Of a DNA stretch of 64,000 bases, positions 34,944 through 43,443 are shown in pieces. Position numbers and translations under genes: made by a program. The stretch covers positions 313,001-377,000 of the forward strand of contig JAFLCS010000002.1 in assembly GCA_017302105.1 (NCBI GenBank), in the 5' to 3' direction. This stretch comes from Caulobacterales bacterium (lineage in GTDB: Bacteria; Pseudomonadota; Alphaproteobacteria; Caulobacterales; Caulobacteraceae). Under the pieces are notes generated by a model. The model had not been told where the DNA came from. It did no database searches and saw only the letters and a program-made list of their open reading frames with translations. Numbering within the stretch: position 1 is the stretch's first letter; every line of letters starts with the position of its first letter.

Positions 34944-36062
34944 ATGACGCCGGCGAGTTTCCGAGTCGAGGGGGAAAAAGACGGTCGGCTGGCACTGGTG
35001 CTTGCCGGTGACTGGACGGCGCGCACCCTCGGGCGTTTGCCGAGAAGTCTGAAGGCCAAGCTGCGCGGCCGAACCCTGGATTCCGTCGATATTTCCGGAT
35101 TGGGCCGGTTCGATACCGCTGGGGCCCTGGCCATTGTCCAGGCTCACGAGGGGCGGCTGCCCAAACAGGGCTGGCAGGATCGCCCTGAGGTCGAACGCGT
35201 GGTCCTGGTGGTCGAGGAACTGGAATGCCACGCCGTCGATCCACCCCGGCTGGCCGATCCCCTGACCCGTTTCTTTGCGCGGGTGGGTCGCGGTGTCTAT
35301 GACTTCGGGGCAGAAGCCTGGGAGGCGTTCGCCTTTCTCGGCGAGCTCCTCATGGCTGTCGTTCGCACCCTGGCGAACCCGACTAGAATCCGCTGGGCGG
35401 CCTGGTTCAGCCAGGCGGACCACACCGGACTCAATGCCATTCCAATCGTTCTGGTGACGACCTTCTTCATCGGAGCGGTCGTGGCCTTCATCGGGGCGGA
35501 CCTGCTGACTGATTTCGGGGCCGGAGTCTTCGCGGTTCAGCTGATCGGCGTGGCCGTGTTTCGAGAATTTGCCGTGGTCATCACCGCCGTCCTGCTGGCC
35601 GGTCGATCCGCCTCGTCCTTTGCGGCCGAAATTGGATCCATGAAGATGAATCAGGAGGTCGATGCCATGCGAGTCATGGGCGTCGACCCCTTCCAGGCCT
35701 TGGTGGTACCGCGGCTTGCGGCCCTGTTGTTGATGCTGCCGCTGTTGACGTTCCTGGCCATGGTGTCGGGCCTGGTCGGCGGAATCGTCGTGACCTGGAC
35801 CCAGCTGAACCTGGGGCCGTCGTTCTTCCTTCAGCGGCTCGTGCTGGACGGCTATATGCCGCAGCATATGCTGGCGGGCATGGTGAAGGCTCCGGTCTTT
35901 GCCATCGTGGTGGCAACCATCGGATGCCGGCAGGGGATGGCGGTCGGCGGCGATGTTGAGAGCCTCGGCAAGCGGGTGACGGCTGCGGTCGTTCAGTCGA
36001 TCTTCGCGATCATCGCTCTGGACGCGGTGTTCGCGCTCCTGTTCATGAGGATCGGGCTGTGA
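34944..36062 (+). CDS. mlaE: MlaE-family lipid ABC transporter permease with N-terminal STAS domain
   Basis: The 372-residue protein starts with a STAS-like domain (LALVLAGDWTARTLGRLPRS, VDISGLGRFDTAGALAIVQ), equivalent to MlaB fused to the permease. The MlaE part follows from about residue 150 with membrane helices and the signature ITAVLLAGRSASSFAAEIGS, MKMNQEVDAMRVMGVDPFQ. It forms the inner-membrane core that moves phospholipids between inner and outer membranes. Its stop overlaps the mlaF start (GTGA). Confidence 0.93.
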   Translation: MTPASFRVEGEKDGRLALVLAGDWTARTLGRLPRSLKAKLRGRTLDSVDISGLGRFDTAGALAIVQAHEGRLPKQGWQDRPEVERVVLVVEELECHAVDPPRLADPLTRFFARVGRGVYDFGAEAWEAFAFLGELLMAVVRTLANPTRIRWAAWFSQADHTGLNAIPIVLVTTFFIGAVVAFIGADLLTDFGAGVFAVQLIGVAVFREFAVVITAVLLAGRSASSFAAEIGSMKMNQEVDAMRVMGVDPFQALVVPRLAALLLMLPLLTFLAMVSGLVGGIVVTWTQLNLGPSFFLQRLVLDGYMPQHMLAGMVKAPVFAIVVATIGCRQGMAVGGDVESLGKRVTAAVVQSIFAIIALDAVFALLFMRIGL

Positions 36063-36862
36063 GCGAGGACGTGATTCCGAGCCCGGCTCACCGCCCCCCT
36101 CCGATCGAGGTCAAGGGGCTGCTCAATGCCTTTGGCGAGCGCAGGATCCATGAGGATCTCGACCTCACGGTGCGCGCCGGCGAGGTCCTGGGGATCGTGG
36201 GCGGGTCGGGGACCGGCAAGACGGTCTTGCTGAACTCGATTCTCGGGCTTCGCGAGCCGACCGCTGGAACGGTCAAGCTATTCGGCGAAGACACCGCCCG
36301 CATGAGTCGTGCCGAGCGTGACGACATCGAGAAACGCTGGGGGGTCTTGTTCCAGCATGGTGCGCTGTTCTCGTCGTTGACGGTACTGGAGAATGTTGCC
36401 TCGCCGCTGGTCGAGCACTCCGGCCTGCCGGCGGATACCATCCGCGAACTGGCCGAGATGAAGATTGCCATGGTGGGGCTGGGACCCGAGTCCCATTACC
36501 TCAAGCCGGCAGAGCTTTCCGGAGGAATGCGAAAGCGGGTCGGACTGGCGCGAGCGCTTGCCCTGGACCCCGAACTGCTCTTTCTGGATGAGCCAACGGC
36601 GGGTCTGGACCCGATCGGGGCCGCAGCCTTTGACGATCTGATTCTTGAGCTTCAGGAAAACCTCGACCTGACGGTCTTCATGATTACCCACGATCTGGAT
36701 AGCCTCTACGCGATCTGTGATCGGATTGCTGTGCTCGCGGACAAGCGGGTCGTGGAGGTGGCACCGCCCGAAGAACTCGAGCGATCGGATCATCCCTGGA
36801 TCAAGGAATATTTCTTGGGGCCGCGCGGGCGCGCGGCCCGGGCTGCTGAAGGAAACGGCTGA
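36059..36862 (+). CDS. mlaF: Mla-type ABC transporter ATP-binding protein
   Basis: GTG 36059 overlaps the mlaE stop by 4 bases. The 267-residue ATPase has Walker A GGSGTGKTV, a Q-loop LFQHGALFSSLTV, the signature LSGGMRKRVGLARALALDP, Walker B LLFLDEPTAGLDP and the H-loop MITHDLDS. The GALFSSLTV sequence after the Q-loop is typical of the MlaF/Mkl family. Powers lipid transport with MlaE and MlaD. Confidence 0.94.
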   Translation: MSEDVIPSPAHRPPPIEVKGLLNAFGERRIHEDLDLTVRAGEVLGIVGGSGTGKTVLLNSILGLREPTAGTVKLFGEDTARMSRAERDDIEKRWGVLFQHGALFSSLTVLENVASPLVEHSGLPADTIRELAEMKIAMVGLGPESHYLKPAELSGGMRKRVGLARALALDPELLFLDEPTAGLDPIGAAAFDDLILELQENLDLTVFMITHDLDSLYAICDRIAVLADKRVVEVAPPEELERSDHPWIKEYFLGPRGRAARAAEGNG

Positions 36863-37800
36863 TGGAACGCAATGCCCACTATGCCGCCGTCGGTTTGGCA
36901 ACCGTGACCATCATGGTCGCGCTGGCGGTGTTTGTCGTCTGGCTGGCGCGCTTCTCGTTCAACGAGGAATACGACATCTATGATGTCCTCTTTACGGACC
37001 CTGTGCGTGGCCTTTCAGTCGGTGGCGAGGTCCATTTCAACGGCATCCGAGTCGGAGAGGTCACGGATCTGACGCTCGACCGGGAAACTGGTAACCAGGT
37101 CGTCGCGCGCATCCGGCTGGATGAAGGCATTCCCGTTCGTACGGACAGTCGTGCCCAGCTCGAACCCCTGGGCATTACCGGGGTGAACTATATCCAGATC
37201 ACCTCGGGAACGCCGGACGGTCCGCTGCTGAAGGACCAGTTTCCCGCTGGCGTGACGCCGGTGATCCAGAGCCAGCCCAGTCCGATCGCCGAGCTTCTAG
37301 CGGGTTCGGGAAATGTGCTGGCCCAGGCCGTGGATGCGCTGAACCGGATCAATCGCGTTCTGTCGGACGACAACATCCGTGCCTTCACCTCGACGATCGA
37401 CAATGTCGAGACCGTGACCGCCGAGCTGGAAGCGCGCCGACAGGTCTTTGCTGACCTGGAACAGGCGGTTGCGAACGCCAATGCGGCCATCGCGGAATAT
37501 CAGGGGCTTGGTCAGGATCTCCGCCAGATCGTCCAGGGCGATGGGGCCCAGGCCATCGCCAGCATCGAACGCGCGGCCGCTGAGGCCGAGGCCGCAGCGC
37601 GCGATGTGCGTGGCATGACGGATCAACTTCAGCGACCGGTCGGTCAGTTCGCTGACGAAGGCATCCCGCAACTGGCCGATACGATCAGCCAGCTTGAAGA
37701 GGCGACCGCGACGCTGAACGCGCTGATTGCCGACGTGAACCGTAGTCCGCGTGAATTCATCCAGCGGCCTGCCTCCGAAGAAAGGGAGATCGAACAATGA
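36862..37800 (+). CDS. mlaD: MlaD/MCE domain lipid-binding protein
   Basis: One N-terminal membrane helix (VGLATVTIMVALAVFVVWLA) and a periplasmic MCE domain with YDVLFTDPVRGLSVGGEVHF, FNGIRVGEVTDLTLDRET and LEPLGITGVNYIQI. The 170 residues after it are helical and rich in Ala/Glu, a coiled-coil needle-like extension as in longer MCE proteins. It should form a hexameric ring bound to MlaE. Start overlaps the mlaF stop by one base (TGATG). Confidence 0.94.
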   Translation: MERNAHYAAVGLATVTIMVALAVFVVWLARFSFNEEYDIYDVLFTDPVRGLSVGGEVHFNGIRVGEVTDLTLDRETGNQVVARIRLDEGIPVRTDSRAQLEPLGITGVNYIQITSGTPDGPLLKDQFPAGVTPVIQSQPSPIAELLAGSGNVLAQAVDALNRINRVLSDDNIRAFTSTIDNVETVTAELEARRQVFADLEQAVANANAAIAEYQGLGQDLRQIVQGDGAQAIASIERAAAEAEAAARDVRGMTDQLQRPVGQFADEGIPQLADTISQLEEATATLNALIADVNRSPREFIQRPASEEREIEQ

Positions 37801-38393
37801 TCCGGTCCATAGCCGCCGCCGCGACGGCGCTGCTCCTGGCGGGCTGCTCCCTTCTCGACACGCCTGACCCCGTCGCGCTTTATCGTTTTGGGGACAGGGA
37901 CCCGCCAGCGACCGTCCCGGGGTCGGGCCGGACCGTGGTGGTGCTCAACCCGATCTCCTTTCCCGAAGGGGCGTCTGGCGACCGGATCCTGACCACGTCC
38001 GGTGGAAGCGTCGCCTATCTGGCCGGCGCGCGCTGGATTGGCCCGTCCGAGCGGCTCTTCCGAACCGCCCTGGAGGCCGAGTTTCTGCGGAGCGGGCGAT
38101 CTGTCAGCGTCTCGGATCGGCGCGAGTCGCCGCGCGACGGACTGGCGCTGGACCTGGATGTATCCAGCTTCGAGGCCCGCTATTCCGATGGTCCGGATCG
38201 CGCACCGGTCGTTGTGATCGCTGCGCGCGCGCGCCTCATGGCTCCGGATCGAACCGTGCGTGCCGAACGCACCTTCATCACCCAGCGTGAGGCCGGTGCC
38301 AACCGTGTCTCGGCTGTCGTGGAAGCCTTCGACACCGCGACCGGCGAGTTCAATCGCGAGGTGGTGGCCTGGGTGGAGTCCTCGGCGCGCTAG
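37797..38393 (+). CDS. ABC-type transport auxiliary lipoprotein
   Basis: The 198-residue product has a lipoprotein signal with lipobox LLLAGC (Cys about 18) and the ABC-type transport auxiliary domain (PqiC/DUF330-like): LYRFGDRDPPATVPG, VVVLNPISFPEGASGDRIL, SVAYLAGARWIGPSERLF and LALDLDVSSFEARY. It closes the mla-type operon by a 4-base overlap and probably links MlaD to the outer membrane. Confidence 0.88.
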   Translation: MIRSIAAAATALLLAGCSLLDTPDPVALYRFGDRDPPATVPGSGRTVVVLNPISFPEGASGDRILTTSGGSVAYLAGARWIGPSERLFRTALEAEFLRSGRSVSVSDRRESPRDGLALDLDVSSFEARYSDGPDRAPVVVIAARARLMAPDRTVRAERTFITQREAGANRVSAVVEAFDTATGEFNREVVAWVESSAR

Positions 38394-38499
38394 CGCCCTT
38401 CATCACCCCAAAGAGATCGGGTTTTCGCGGTCGTCCCGGGATCAGCAGCAGCCCCCACATTCAGGGCGCTGATTTACCCAACCTCTCGCTTCCGCTTGA

Positions 38500-38531
38500 A
38501 ATTAGGAATATTCCTAATTAGGGATATTCCT
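38500..38531 (+). promoter_or_regulatory. Palindromic operator of the sdpR operon
   Basis: A perfect 20-bp palindrome, AATTAGGAATATTCCTAATT (38500-38519), is followed at once by a second imperfect one, AGGGATATTCCT (about 38519-38530), ending right before the sdpR ATG at 38532. The core AGGAATATTCCT is an ArsR/SdpR-type binding site, and its place over the start implies autorepression. Confidence 0.8.
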
Positions 38532-38810
38532 ATGAATAGCCTCTTCAAGGCCTTGTCGCATCCGGCGCGTCGTCAGATCATCGATATGCTCCGAAGGGGG
38601 CCGATGACTTCCGGCGACATTGCCCGCGCGTTCGACATGAGCTGGCCGACCATAACCGGTCATCTCAATGCGCTGAAAGAGGCCAATCTGGTCTCACAGG
38701 AGCGGGACGGAACCTCGATCCGCTACCGCCTGGAGATTTCCGCTGTGGAGGAGGCGCTTGGCTTTCTCCTGTCCATGACCGGCGCTGCGCCCAAGGAGCT
38801 TGACGCATGA
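38532..38810 (+). CDS. sdpR: ArsR-family autorepressor SdpR-like
   Basis: ATG 38532 (MNSLFKALSHPARRQIIDML) gives 92 residues; the upstream in-frame ATG lies inside the operator and is less likely. The winged helix shows LRRGPMTSGDIARAFDMSWP and TITGHLNALKEANLV (recognition helix) and IRYRLEISAVEEALGFL. No metal-binding cysteines are present, which separates it from metal-sensing ArsR proteins. It overlaps sdpI by 4 bases. In Bacillus SdpR represses itself and is relieved by SdpI at the membrane; a similar circuit is likely. Confidence 0.9.
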   Translation: MNSLFKALSHPARRQIIDMLRRGPMTSGDIARAFDMSWPTITGHLNALKEANLVSQERDGTSIRYRLEISAVEEALGFLLSMTGAAPKELDA

Positions 38811-39496
38811 CCCGCCGTTTCACTCTGATCGACATCGCCACCGCTGTGGCCGTGGCAGCCCTGCTGGCCGGTGCCTTGTGGGTCGTACTGCATGGTCCGA
38901 CCGAACCTCTGCCGATGCATTTTGGCGCGGATGGACGCCCGGATCGCTGGGGCGACCGACGCGAGCTGGCCGGACTGCTGGCTTTTCTCGCTGTCATTGT
39001 GGGCCTGACGGCCGGTGGTCTTGGAGTCTATGCCGGGCGCGCGACCGACCCGGCTCGTCGGCGAGGCCTTCGCCTGGGCCAGCTTGTCAGCTTGATCGTC
39101 ATCGGATCGATCGCGCCGTTCCTGACCTGGCAGATCCTTTCGACGGCGAGCCAGCCGGCGGCGGCTCCCGCGATCGTGACTCTGGTCTGGCCGATGGGAT
39201 TCCTGGCCTTCGTCTGCCTGACGCTCGGCGCGGTTCTGGGGCGCATCCCTCCGAACATTGCGATTGGCGTGCGCACCGCATGGTCCTTGAAGAGTCGTTT
39301 GGCCTGGGACCGGTCCAACCGCCTGATGGGCCGATTGCTGTTCTGGCTCGGCCTCGGTGGCCTGGTTGCGACCCCTGCCGCGCCGCAGCCGCTCGGCCTG
39401 TGGGTGATGGTGGCGGGGATATTGTTGTCCGGTGTGGCGGCGATCTTTGAAAGCTGGCGTGTCTGGCGCACAGATTCCAACCGCCAGCCCTTCTGA
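38807..39496 (+). CDS. sdpI: SdpI-family membrane protein
   Basis: The 229-residue protein has about six membrane helices. Near the N-terminus is a DUF1648-type segment, LPMHFGADGRPDRWGDRREL, and towards the C-terminus the SdpI signature IPPNIAIGVRTAWSLKSRLA followed by WDRSNRLMGRLLFW. In Bacillus SdpI is an immunity protein against the SdpC toxin and also a signal transducer that sequesters SdpR. No sdpC-like toxin is encoded here. Translationally coupled to sdpR. Confidence 0.9.
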   Translation: MTRRFTLIDIATAVAVAALLAGALWVVLHGPTEPLPMHFGADGRPDRWGDRRELAGLLAFLAVIVGLTAGGLGVYAGRATDPARRRGLRLGQLVSLIVIGSIAPFLTWQILSTASQPAAAPAIVTLVWPMGFLAFVCLTLGAVLGRIPPNIAIGVRTAWSLKSRLAWDRSNRLMGRLLFWLGLGGLVATPAAPQPLGLWVMVAGILLSGVAAIFESWRVWRTDSNRQPF

Positions 39497-39517
39497 CCTG
39501 AAACTAGGAGGTCCACC

Positions 39518-40462
39518 ATGTTGTTAGCGGTTCTCAGCGCAGTCTTGGCCGTGCAGGCCGCGCCTGGCCCCCAGGACGTAACTCTGCCGGGGGCACCTGC
39601 GCCGCTCGCCGGAACCCTAATTGACGCAGGGTCCGGCGCACCCGCAGCCCTGATCATCGCCGGATCGGGTCCGACCGACCGCGACGGGAACAGTCCGCTT
39701 GGTGTTACGGCCTCAACCTATCGCCTTCTGGCGGAAGGTCTGGCCGCTGAGGGCATAACGACCCTGCGCTATGACAAGCGCGGGGTGGCCGCCAGCGCCG
39801 GGGCGGCGGTGGCGGAATCCGAACTGCGTTTTGATACGATGGTCGAAGATGCCCGTGCCTGGGCCGGCCTTCTGCGTGAGCGCACCGACCTGGACTGTGT
39901 CTGGCTGATCGGCCACAGCGAGGGGGCCCTGGTTGCCAGCGCGGTCGCTGCGACGGACGCCACCGGCCTATGCGGCCTGGTGCTCCTGTCGGGGGCTGGC
40001 CGTCCCGCCGCCGTGGTTTTGCGTGAACAGCTCCGGGCCGGGACGCCGGAGCCGTACCTCGGTCAGGCTCTGACCGTCATCGATGAACTGGACGCCGGAC
40101 GTACGGTTGACTGTCCGCCGATACTTGCGGCCCTGTGCCGAAGCTCGGTGCAGCCCTATGTCATTTCCTGGTTCGACCAGGATCCAGCGGCCCTGTTGGC
40201 CGCGCACGACCTTCCGACCTTGGTGATGCATGGGACGACGGATTTCCAGACGTTGGTGACCGATGCCGAGGCCCTCGCTGCCGCCCGGCCCGAAATCGAG
40301 CTCATTGTGCTGGAGGGGGTCAACCACCTGCTGAAGGAGGCCCCGGCGGATCGGATGACAAATCTGGCGACCTATTCGAACCCCGATCTGCCGCTTGCGC
40401 CGGGTGTCCTCAGCGGGATCGCCGGATTTATCCGTCGCTCGGCGGAGACAGGGACGCATTGA
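39518..40462 (+). CDS. Alpha/beta hydrolase, exported
   Basis: The 314-residue protein has a short hydrophobic N-terminus (MLLAVLSAVLAVQA) that looks like a signal peptide. The alpha/beta fold shows ALIIAGSGPTDRDGNSPLG (oxyanion region), LRYDKRGVAASAGA, the nucleophile elbow LIGHSEGALVAS (Ser), and the late acid/His in VMHGTTDFQT and GVNHLLKE. AGGAGG precedes the ATG. It follows sdpRI by 21 bases and is probably in that operon. The substrate is unknown; its 3' end overlaps the converging gene by 35 bases. Confidence 0.84.
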   Translation: MLLAVLSAVLAVQAAPGPQDVTLPGAPAPLAGTLIDAGSGAPAALIIAGSGPTDRDGNSPLGVTASTYRLLAEGLAAEGITTLRYDKRGVAASAGAAVAESELRFDTMVEDARAWAGLLRERTDLDCVWLIGHSEGALVASAVAATDATGLCGLVLLSGAGRPAAVVLREQLRAGTPEPYLGQALTVIDELDAGRTVDCPPILAALCRSSVQPYVISWFDQDPAALLAAHDLPTLVMHGTTDFQTLVTDAEALAAARPEIELIVLEGVNHLLKEAPADRMTNLATYSNPDLPLAPGVLSGIAGFIRRSAETGTH

Positions 40463-41303
40463 TGGACGCCAGGCGCTCGGAGGCCTGGGCCCTGCGCCTG
40501 GCACCGTCCACGAGCGCTCGCTCGGCGCGGTCCAGGGTGCGTTGCAGACGGGTCGACAGCTCGGCCAGGTCGGCCGGCTGCGGCTGGACCTTGCGCGGAC
40601 GTTTGCCGTCCAGCCCCAGGGCCTTGCGCGAGCCATCGCTCCACGCCCCAATGGCATCGGCGGTCGCCTGCAGGTTCGCGACGGCGGCGGCGTCGGCATT
40701 TTGGATCTGGCGGGCCAGGGGCAGTTGCGCCAGGGCCGCGACCCGCGCGCCGGCCAAGGCTTCGAGACGTTGGGAAAGCTGGTCGTGGGGGGAGACCTCG
40801 CCCTCGGGCGCGTCCGTCTCGACATCGGCCAGGCGCTGACGTCCCGCCTCGATCCATCCACCGAGGTCAATGATGGGTTGGCGCAGGGCCTCCTGGGCGG
40901 GATCGAGCTGTCCGGCACGGCTCGCCAGCCCGGTGGCATGGGTCCTCAATTCACCGGCAAGCCGGGCCATCTGGCGGTCTGTGTCCTGAAAGGCGCGTCG
41001 GACGCGCTTCAGGCGTCCACCCCGGCTGTCGAACAGTCCGGCCAGGCCCCGTCGCGGCACCAGGCTTTGCGGATCGAGTCGCGATAGGGCCGCTGCGGCC
41101 TGGTCCAGCGGCGTCCGGGCCGCGGCGTCCAGCGAGCCGTCCTGCGCGGCCGTTAGGGGTGCACCGGCACGGGCGAGGGCGGTCAGTGCCTCCTGTCCAA
41201 AGGTTGCGAAGGCGACAGGCTGGCGTGGATCAAGCGAGGCCCGCAAGGCCGAGATCTGCTCGGCGGCTGGACGCGGAATGACGGAGGCGGCGGCACTGGA
41301 CAT
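40428..41303 (-). CDS. Hypothetical coiled-coil protein, faintly TelA-like
   Basis: A 291-residue, Ala/Leu/Arg/Gln-rich protein predicted to be almost all alpha-helical, without signal or membrane segments. Part of it (LVPRRGLAGLFDSRGGRLKR and the following QDTDRQMARLAGELRTH) has the look of TelA/toxic-anion resistance proteins, but the match is weak and the length is below the TelA norm. The gene converges on the hydrolase gene and overlaps its end by 35 bases. Function unknown. Confidence 0.6.
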   Translation of the reverse strand: MSSAAASVIPRPAAEQISALRASLDPRQPVAFATFGQEALTALARAGAPLTAAQDGSLDAAARTPLDQAAAALSRLDPQSLVPRRGLAGLFDSRGGRLKRVRRAFQDTDRQMARLAGELRTHATGLASRAGQLDPAQEALRQPIIDLGGWIEAGRQRLADVETDAPEGEVSPHDQLSQRLEALAGARVAALAQLPLARQIQNADAAAVANLQATADAIGAWSDGSRKALGLDGKRPRKVQPQPADLAELSTRLQRTLDRAERALVDGARRRAQASERLASINASLSPPSDG

Positions 41304-41619
41304 GACACGACTATGACTCGAGAATTTCGTCTGGTCACCTTGCCGTAAGGGAAGGCCGGCCTGTTTCCCAACGTCGCAGGCGGAACCGAACGCGTGCTAT
41401 CAGATTGGCGTCGAGCTGACCGACTGATACCGAAAGGGCCGACGGGCAAGGGAATGGGGCGGATGCGGAATCGGCCTGGCGTCTCGGTAGGGCTGGGCGT
41501 GTCTGGCCTGACGGCCTGTTCGCCGGCTATCCACGCCTCGGCCCCGATCCCCGTGCGGCAGGCCTTCGTTGGTCGAAACCTGGTTCGCTGCTACGCATAG
41601 GGCCGGAACGGAGGGGCCG
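41304..41619. other. Intergenic region between coiled-coil gene and DAAO-like gene
   Basis: This 316-base gap separates divergent genes. A 68-codon plus-strand frame (41394-41600) crosses it with a faint lipobox-like LTAC, but it has no clear ribosome site and no family resemblance, so I do not call it a gene. No promoter, repeat or RNA is recognised. Confidence 0.4.
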
Positions 41620-42774
41620 TTGCGACACCACCTGAACCGGCGTGTGATGCTGACCGGCCTGGGAACGGTCAGCCTGGGCGGCGTGGTCGCCCGGCCGCAG
41701 GCGGCAACGCTTCAGTCGACCTATCTGGCACCGGTTCGCGCGGACCCCGGTCGCATCAGCCGCATAACCGTCTGCACCCGACCTTTCAGAGCCGCTGGGC
41801 CGCGTCTGGAGGTGGAGGTGATCGGTGACAAGCGGGTCGTCCACAACTACGGCCATGGCGGCGCGGGCTGGTCCTTGTCGTGGGGATCGGCGGCCCTGGC
41901 ACGGGATCGGGCGCTCGAGGGGGGCACCAGCCGGTGCGCGGTCATCGGCTGTGGCATCATCGGTCTGACATCAGCGCTCAAAATCCTCAGATCTGGGGTG
42001 CCGACGACCATGTATGCGGCGGAACGGGCCCCCTTCACCCGCTCGGTCAGGGCCACGGGAGTCTGGTCGCCGGACTCACGGTTGGCGGCCTCCGACGCGA
42101 TAGCGCCAGGATTTGCGTCGCTCTGGGAGGTCATGGCGCGCCAATCCATGGAAGATCACCGCGCCTTCGTGGGATCACCCGGTTACCCGGTCAACGTCAT
42201 GGATATGTACACGCTAAGAGCCCATGCCGATGCACAGCAGGCCGTCGGTCCGTATCCGTCGCCGGGGCGAATCCCCTTTGTCAGCTACGCAGAGCGCGTG
42301 GCCGGCCTACGTCCGATTGCGCGCCCGCTCAGTCGGTCAGAGCACCGGTTCCCGGTCGCTTCCGCAAGCGTCTCGGCTCGCATGACCTTCGATGTGACGA
42401 TCTATGCCGAACACCTGATGGACACGTTCCAGCGCGAGGGTGGGGTCATCGTCACCCGCCGCCTGAACCACCCCGGAGAACTCGCAGACCTGCCGGAGCC
42501 GGTGATCGTCAACTGCACAGGCTTCGGGGCCCGCGCCCTGTTCGGGGATATCAGCGTGGTTCCCATTCGGGGTCAGATCGCCTGGCTCCCACCGCAGCCC
42601 GAAGTCGACTACGGCCTGATCTACAATGCGGTGATCATGATCCCGCGTTCGCGGGGAATCCTCGTCCAGGCGACCGGAGCCAGCCAGATGGTCGGCTACG
42701 GGGTCGACGATGAGAACCCTGACTGGTCGGAAGCGGCCAGTGCGGTCGGGATGCTGTCGACGCTGTTCGTCTGA
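41620..42774 (+). CDS. FAD-dependent D-amino-acid-oxidase-like oxidoreductase, Tat-exported
   Basis: TTG 41620 (LRHHLNRRVMLTGLGTVS) is preferred: GGAGG lies 5 bases upstream and the twin-arginine signal NRRVMLTGLG follows; an in-frame ATG 17 codons earlier lacks a site. The 384-residue protein has the FAD-binding VIGCGIIGLTSAL at residues 109-121, SVRATGVWSPDSR, and VIVNCTGFGARALFGD. The DAAO signature HNYGHGGAGWSLSWG, normally near the C-terminus, sits at residues 75-89, before the Rossmann motif. Likely a secreted oxidase or dehydrogenase of amino or amine substrates; the permuted order should be checked. Confidence 0.78.
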   Translation: MRHHLNRRVMLTGLGTVSLGGVVARPQAATLQSTYLAPVRADPGRISRITVCTRPFRAAGPRLEVEVIGDKRVVHNYGHGGAGWSLSWGSAALARDRALEGGTSRCAVIGCGIIGLTSALKILRSGVPTTMYAAERAPFTRSVRATGVWSPDSRLAASDAIAPGFASLWEVMARQSMEDHRAFVGSPGYPVNVMDMYTLRAHADAQQAVGPYPSPGRIPFVSYAERVAGLRPIARPLSRSEHRFPVASASVSARMTFDVTIYAEHLMDTFQREGGVIVTRRLNHPGELADLPEPVIVNCTGFGARALFGDISVVPIRGQIAWLPPQPEVDYGLIYNAVIMIPRSRGILVQATGASQMVGYGVDDENPDWSEAASAVGMLSTLFV

Positions 42775-42792
42775 TCGGAAAGCAGACCGGCG

Positions 42793-43443
42793 TCAGCCGA
42801 CACCGGGCGCGACCGTATAGGTGGCCTCGGTCTTGGCGGCGACCTCGTCGAGGGTCACGCCTTCGGCCAGTTCGATCAACTCCAGACCCGACCCGTCTGG
42901 CTTGACGTCGAAGGTGCACAGGTCGGTGATGACGCGGTTGACGACGCCCGTGCCCGTGAGGGGCAGGGTGCACGATTTCAGCACCTTGGATTGGCCATGC
43001 TTGTTGGCGTGGTCCATCACCACGATCACGCGCTTTACGCCGGCCACCAGATCCATCGCGCCGCCCATGCCCTTGACCAGCTTGCCGGGGATCATCCAGT
43101 TGGCGATGTCGCCGTTCTCGGCGACTTCCATCGCGCCCAGGATCGACAGATTGATGTGCCCGCCGCGGATCATGGCGAAGCTGTCCGAGCTGCTGAAATA
43201 GCTGGATTCCGGAATCTCGGTGATCGTCTGCTTGCCGGCGTTGATCAGGTCGGGATCAACTTCGTCCTCATAGGGAAACGGCCCCATGCCCAGCATCCCG
43301 TTCTCGCTTTGCAGCGTCACGCTCATGCCGTCGGGGATATAGTTGGCCACCAGGGTCGGAATGCCGATGCCCAGATTCACATAGAAGCCGTCCTGAAGTT
43401 CCTGGGCGGCGCGCTCGGCCAGTTGTTCGCGAGTGCGGGGCAT
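42793..43443 (-). CDS. scoB: 3-oxoacid CoA-transferase subunit B
   Basis: The 216-residue subunit carries the catalytic Glu in SENGMLGMGPFPYEDEVD, after the NLGIGIPTLVANYIPDG loop. With subunit A it exchanges CoA between succinyl-CoA and acetoacetate for ketone-body or PHB-linked metabolism. Its start overlaps the scoA stop by one base. It converges with the DAAO-like gene 18 bases away. Confidence 0.94.
   Translation of the reverse strand: MPRTREQLAERAAQELQDGFYVNLGIGIPTLVANYIPDGMSVTLQSENGMLGMGPFPYEDEVDPDLINAGKQTITEIPESSYFSSSDSFAMIRGGHINLSILGAMEVAENGDIANWMIPGKLVKGMGGAMDLVAGVKRVIVVMDHANKHGQSKVLKSCTLPLTGTGVVNRVITDLCTFDVKPDGSGLELIELAEGVTLDEVAAKTEATYTVAPGVG

Noticed and set aside
41394-41600. 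68-codon frame in the 41.3-41.6 kb gap
   Set aside because: No Shine-Dalgarno sequence, no hydrophobic signal of normal length and no family features.
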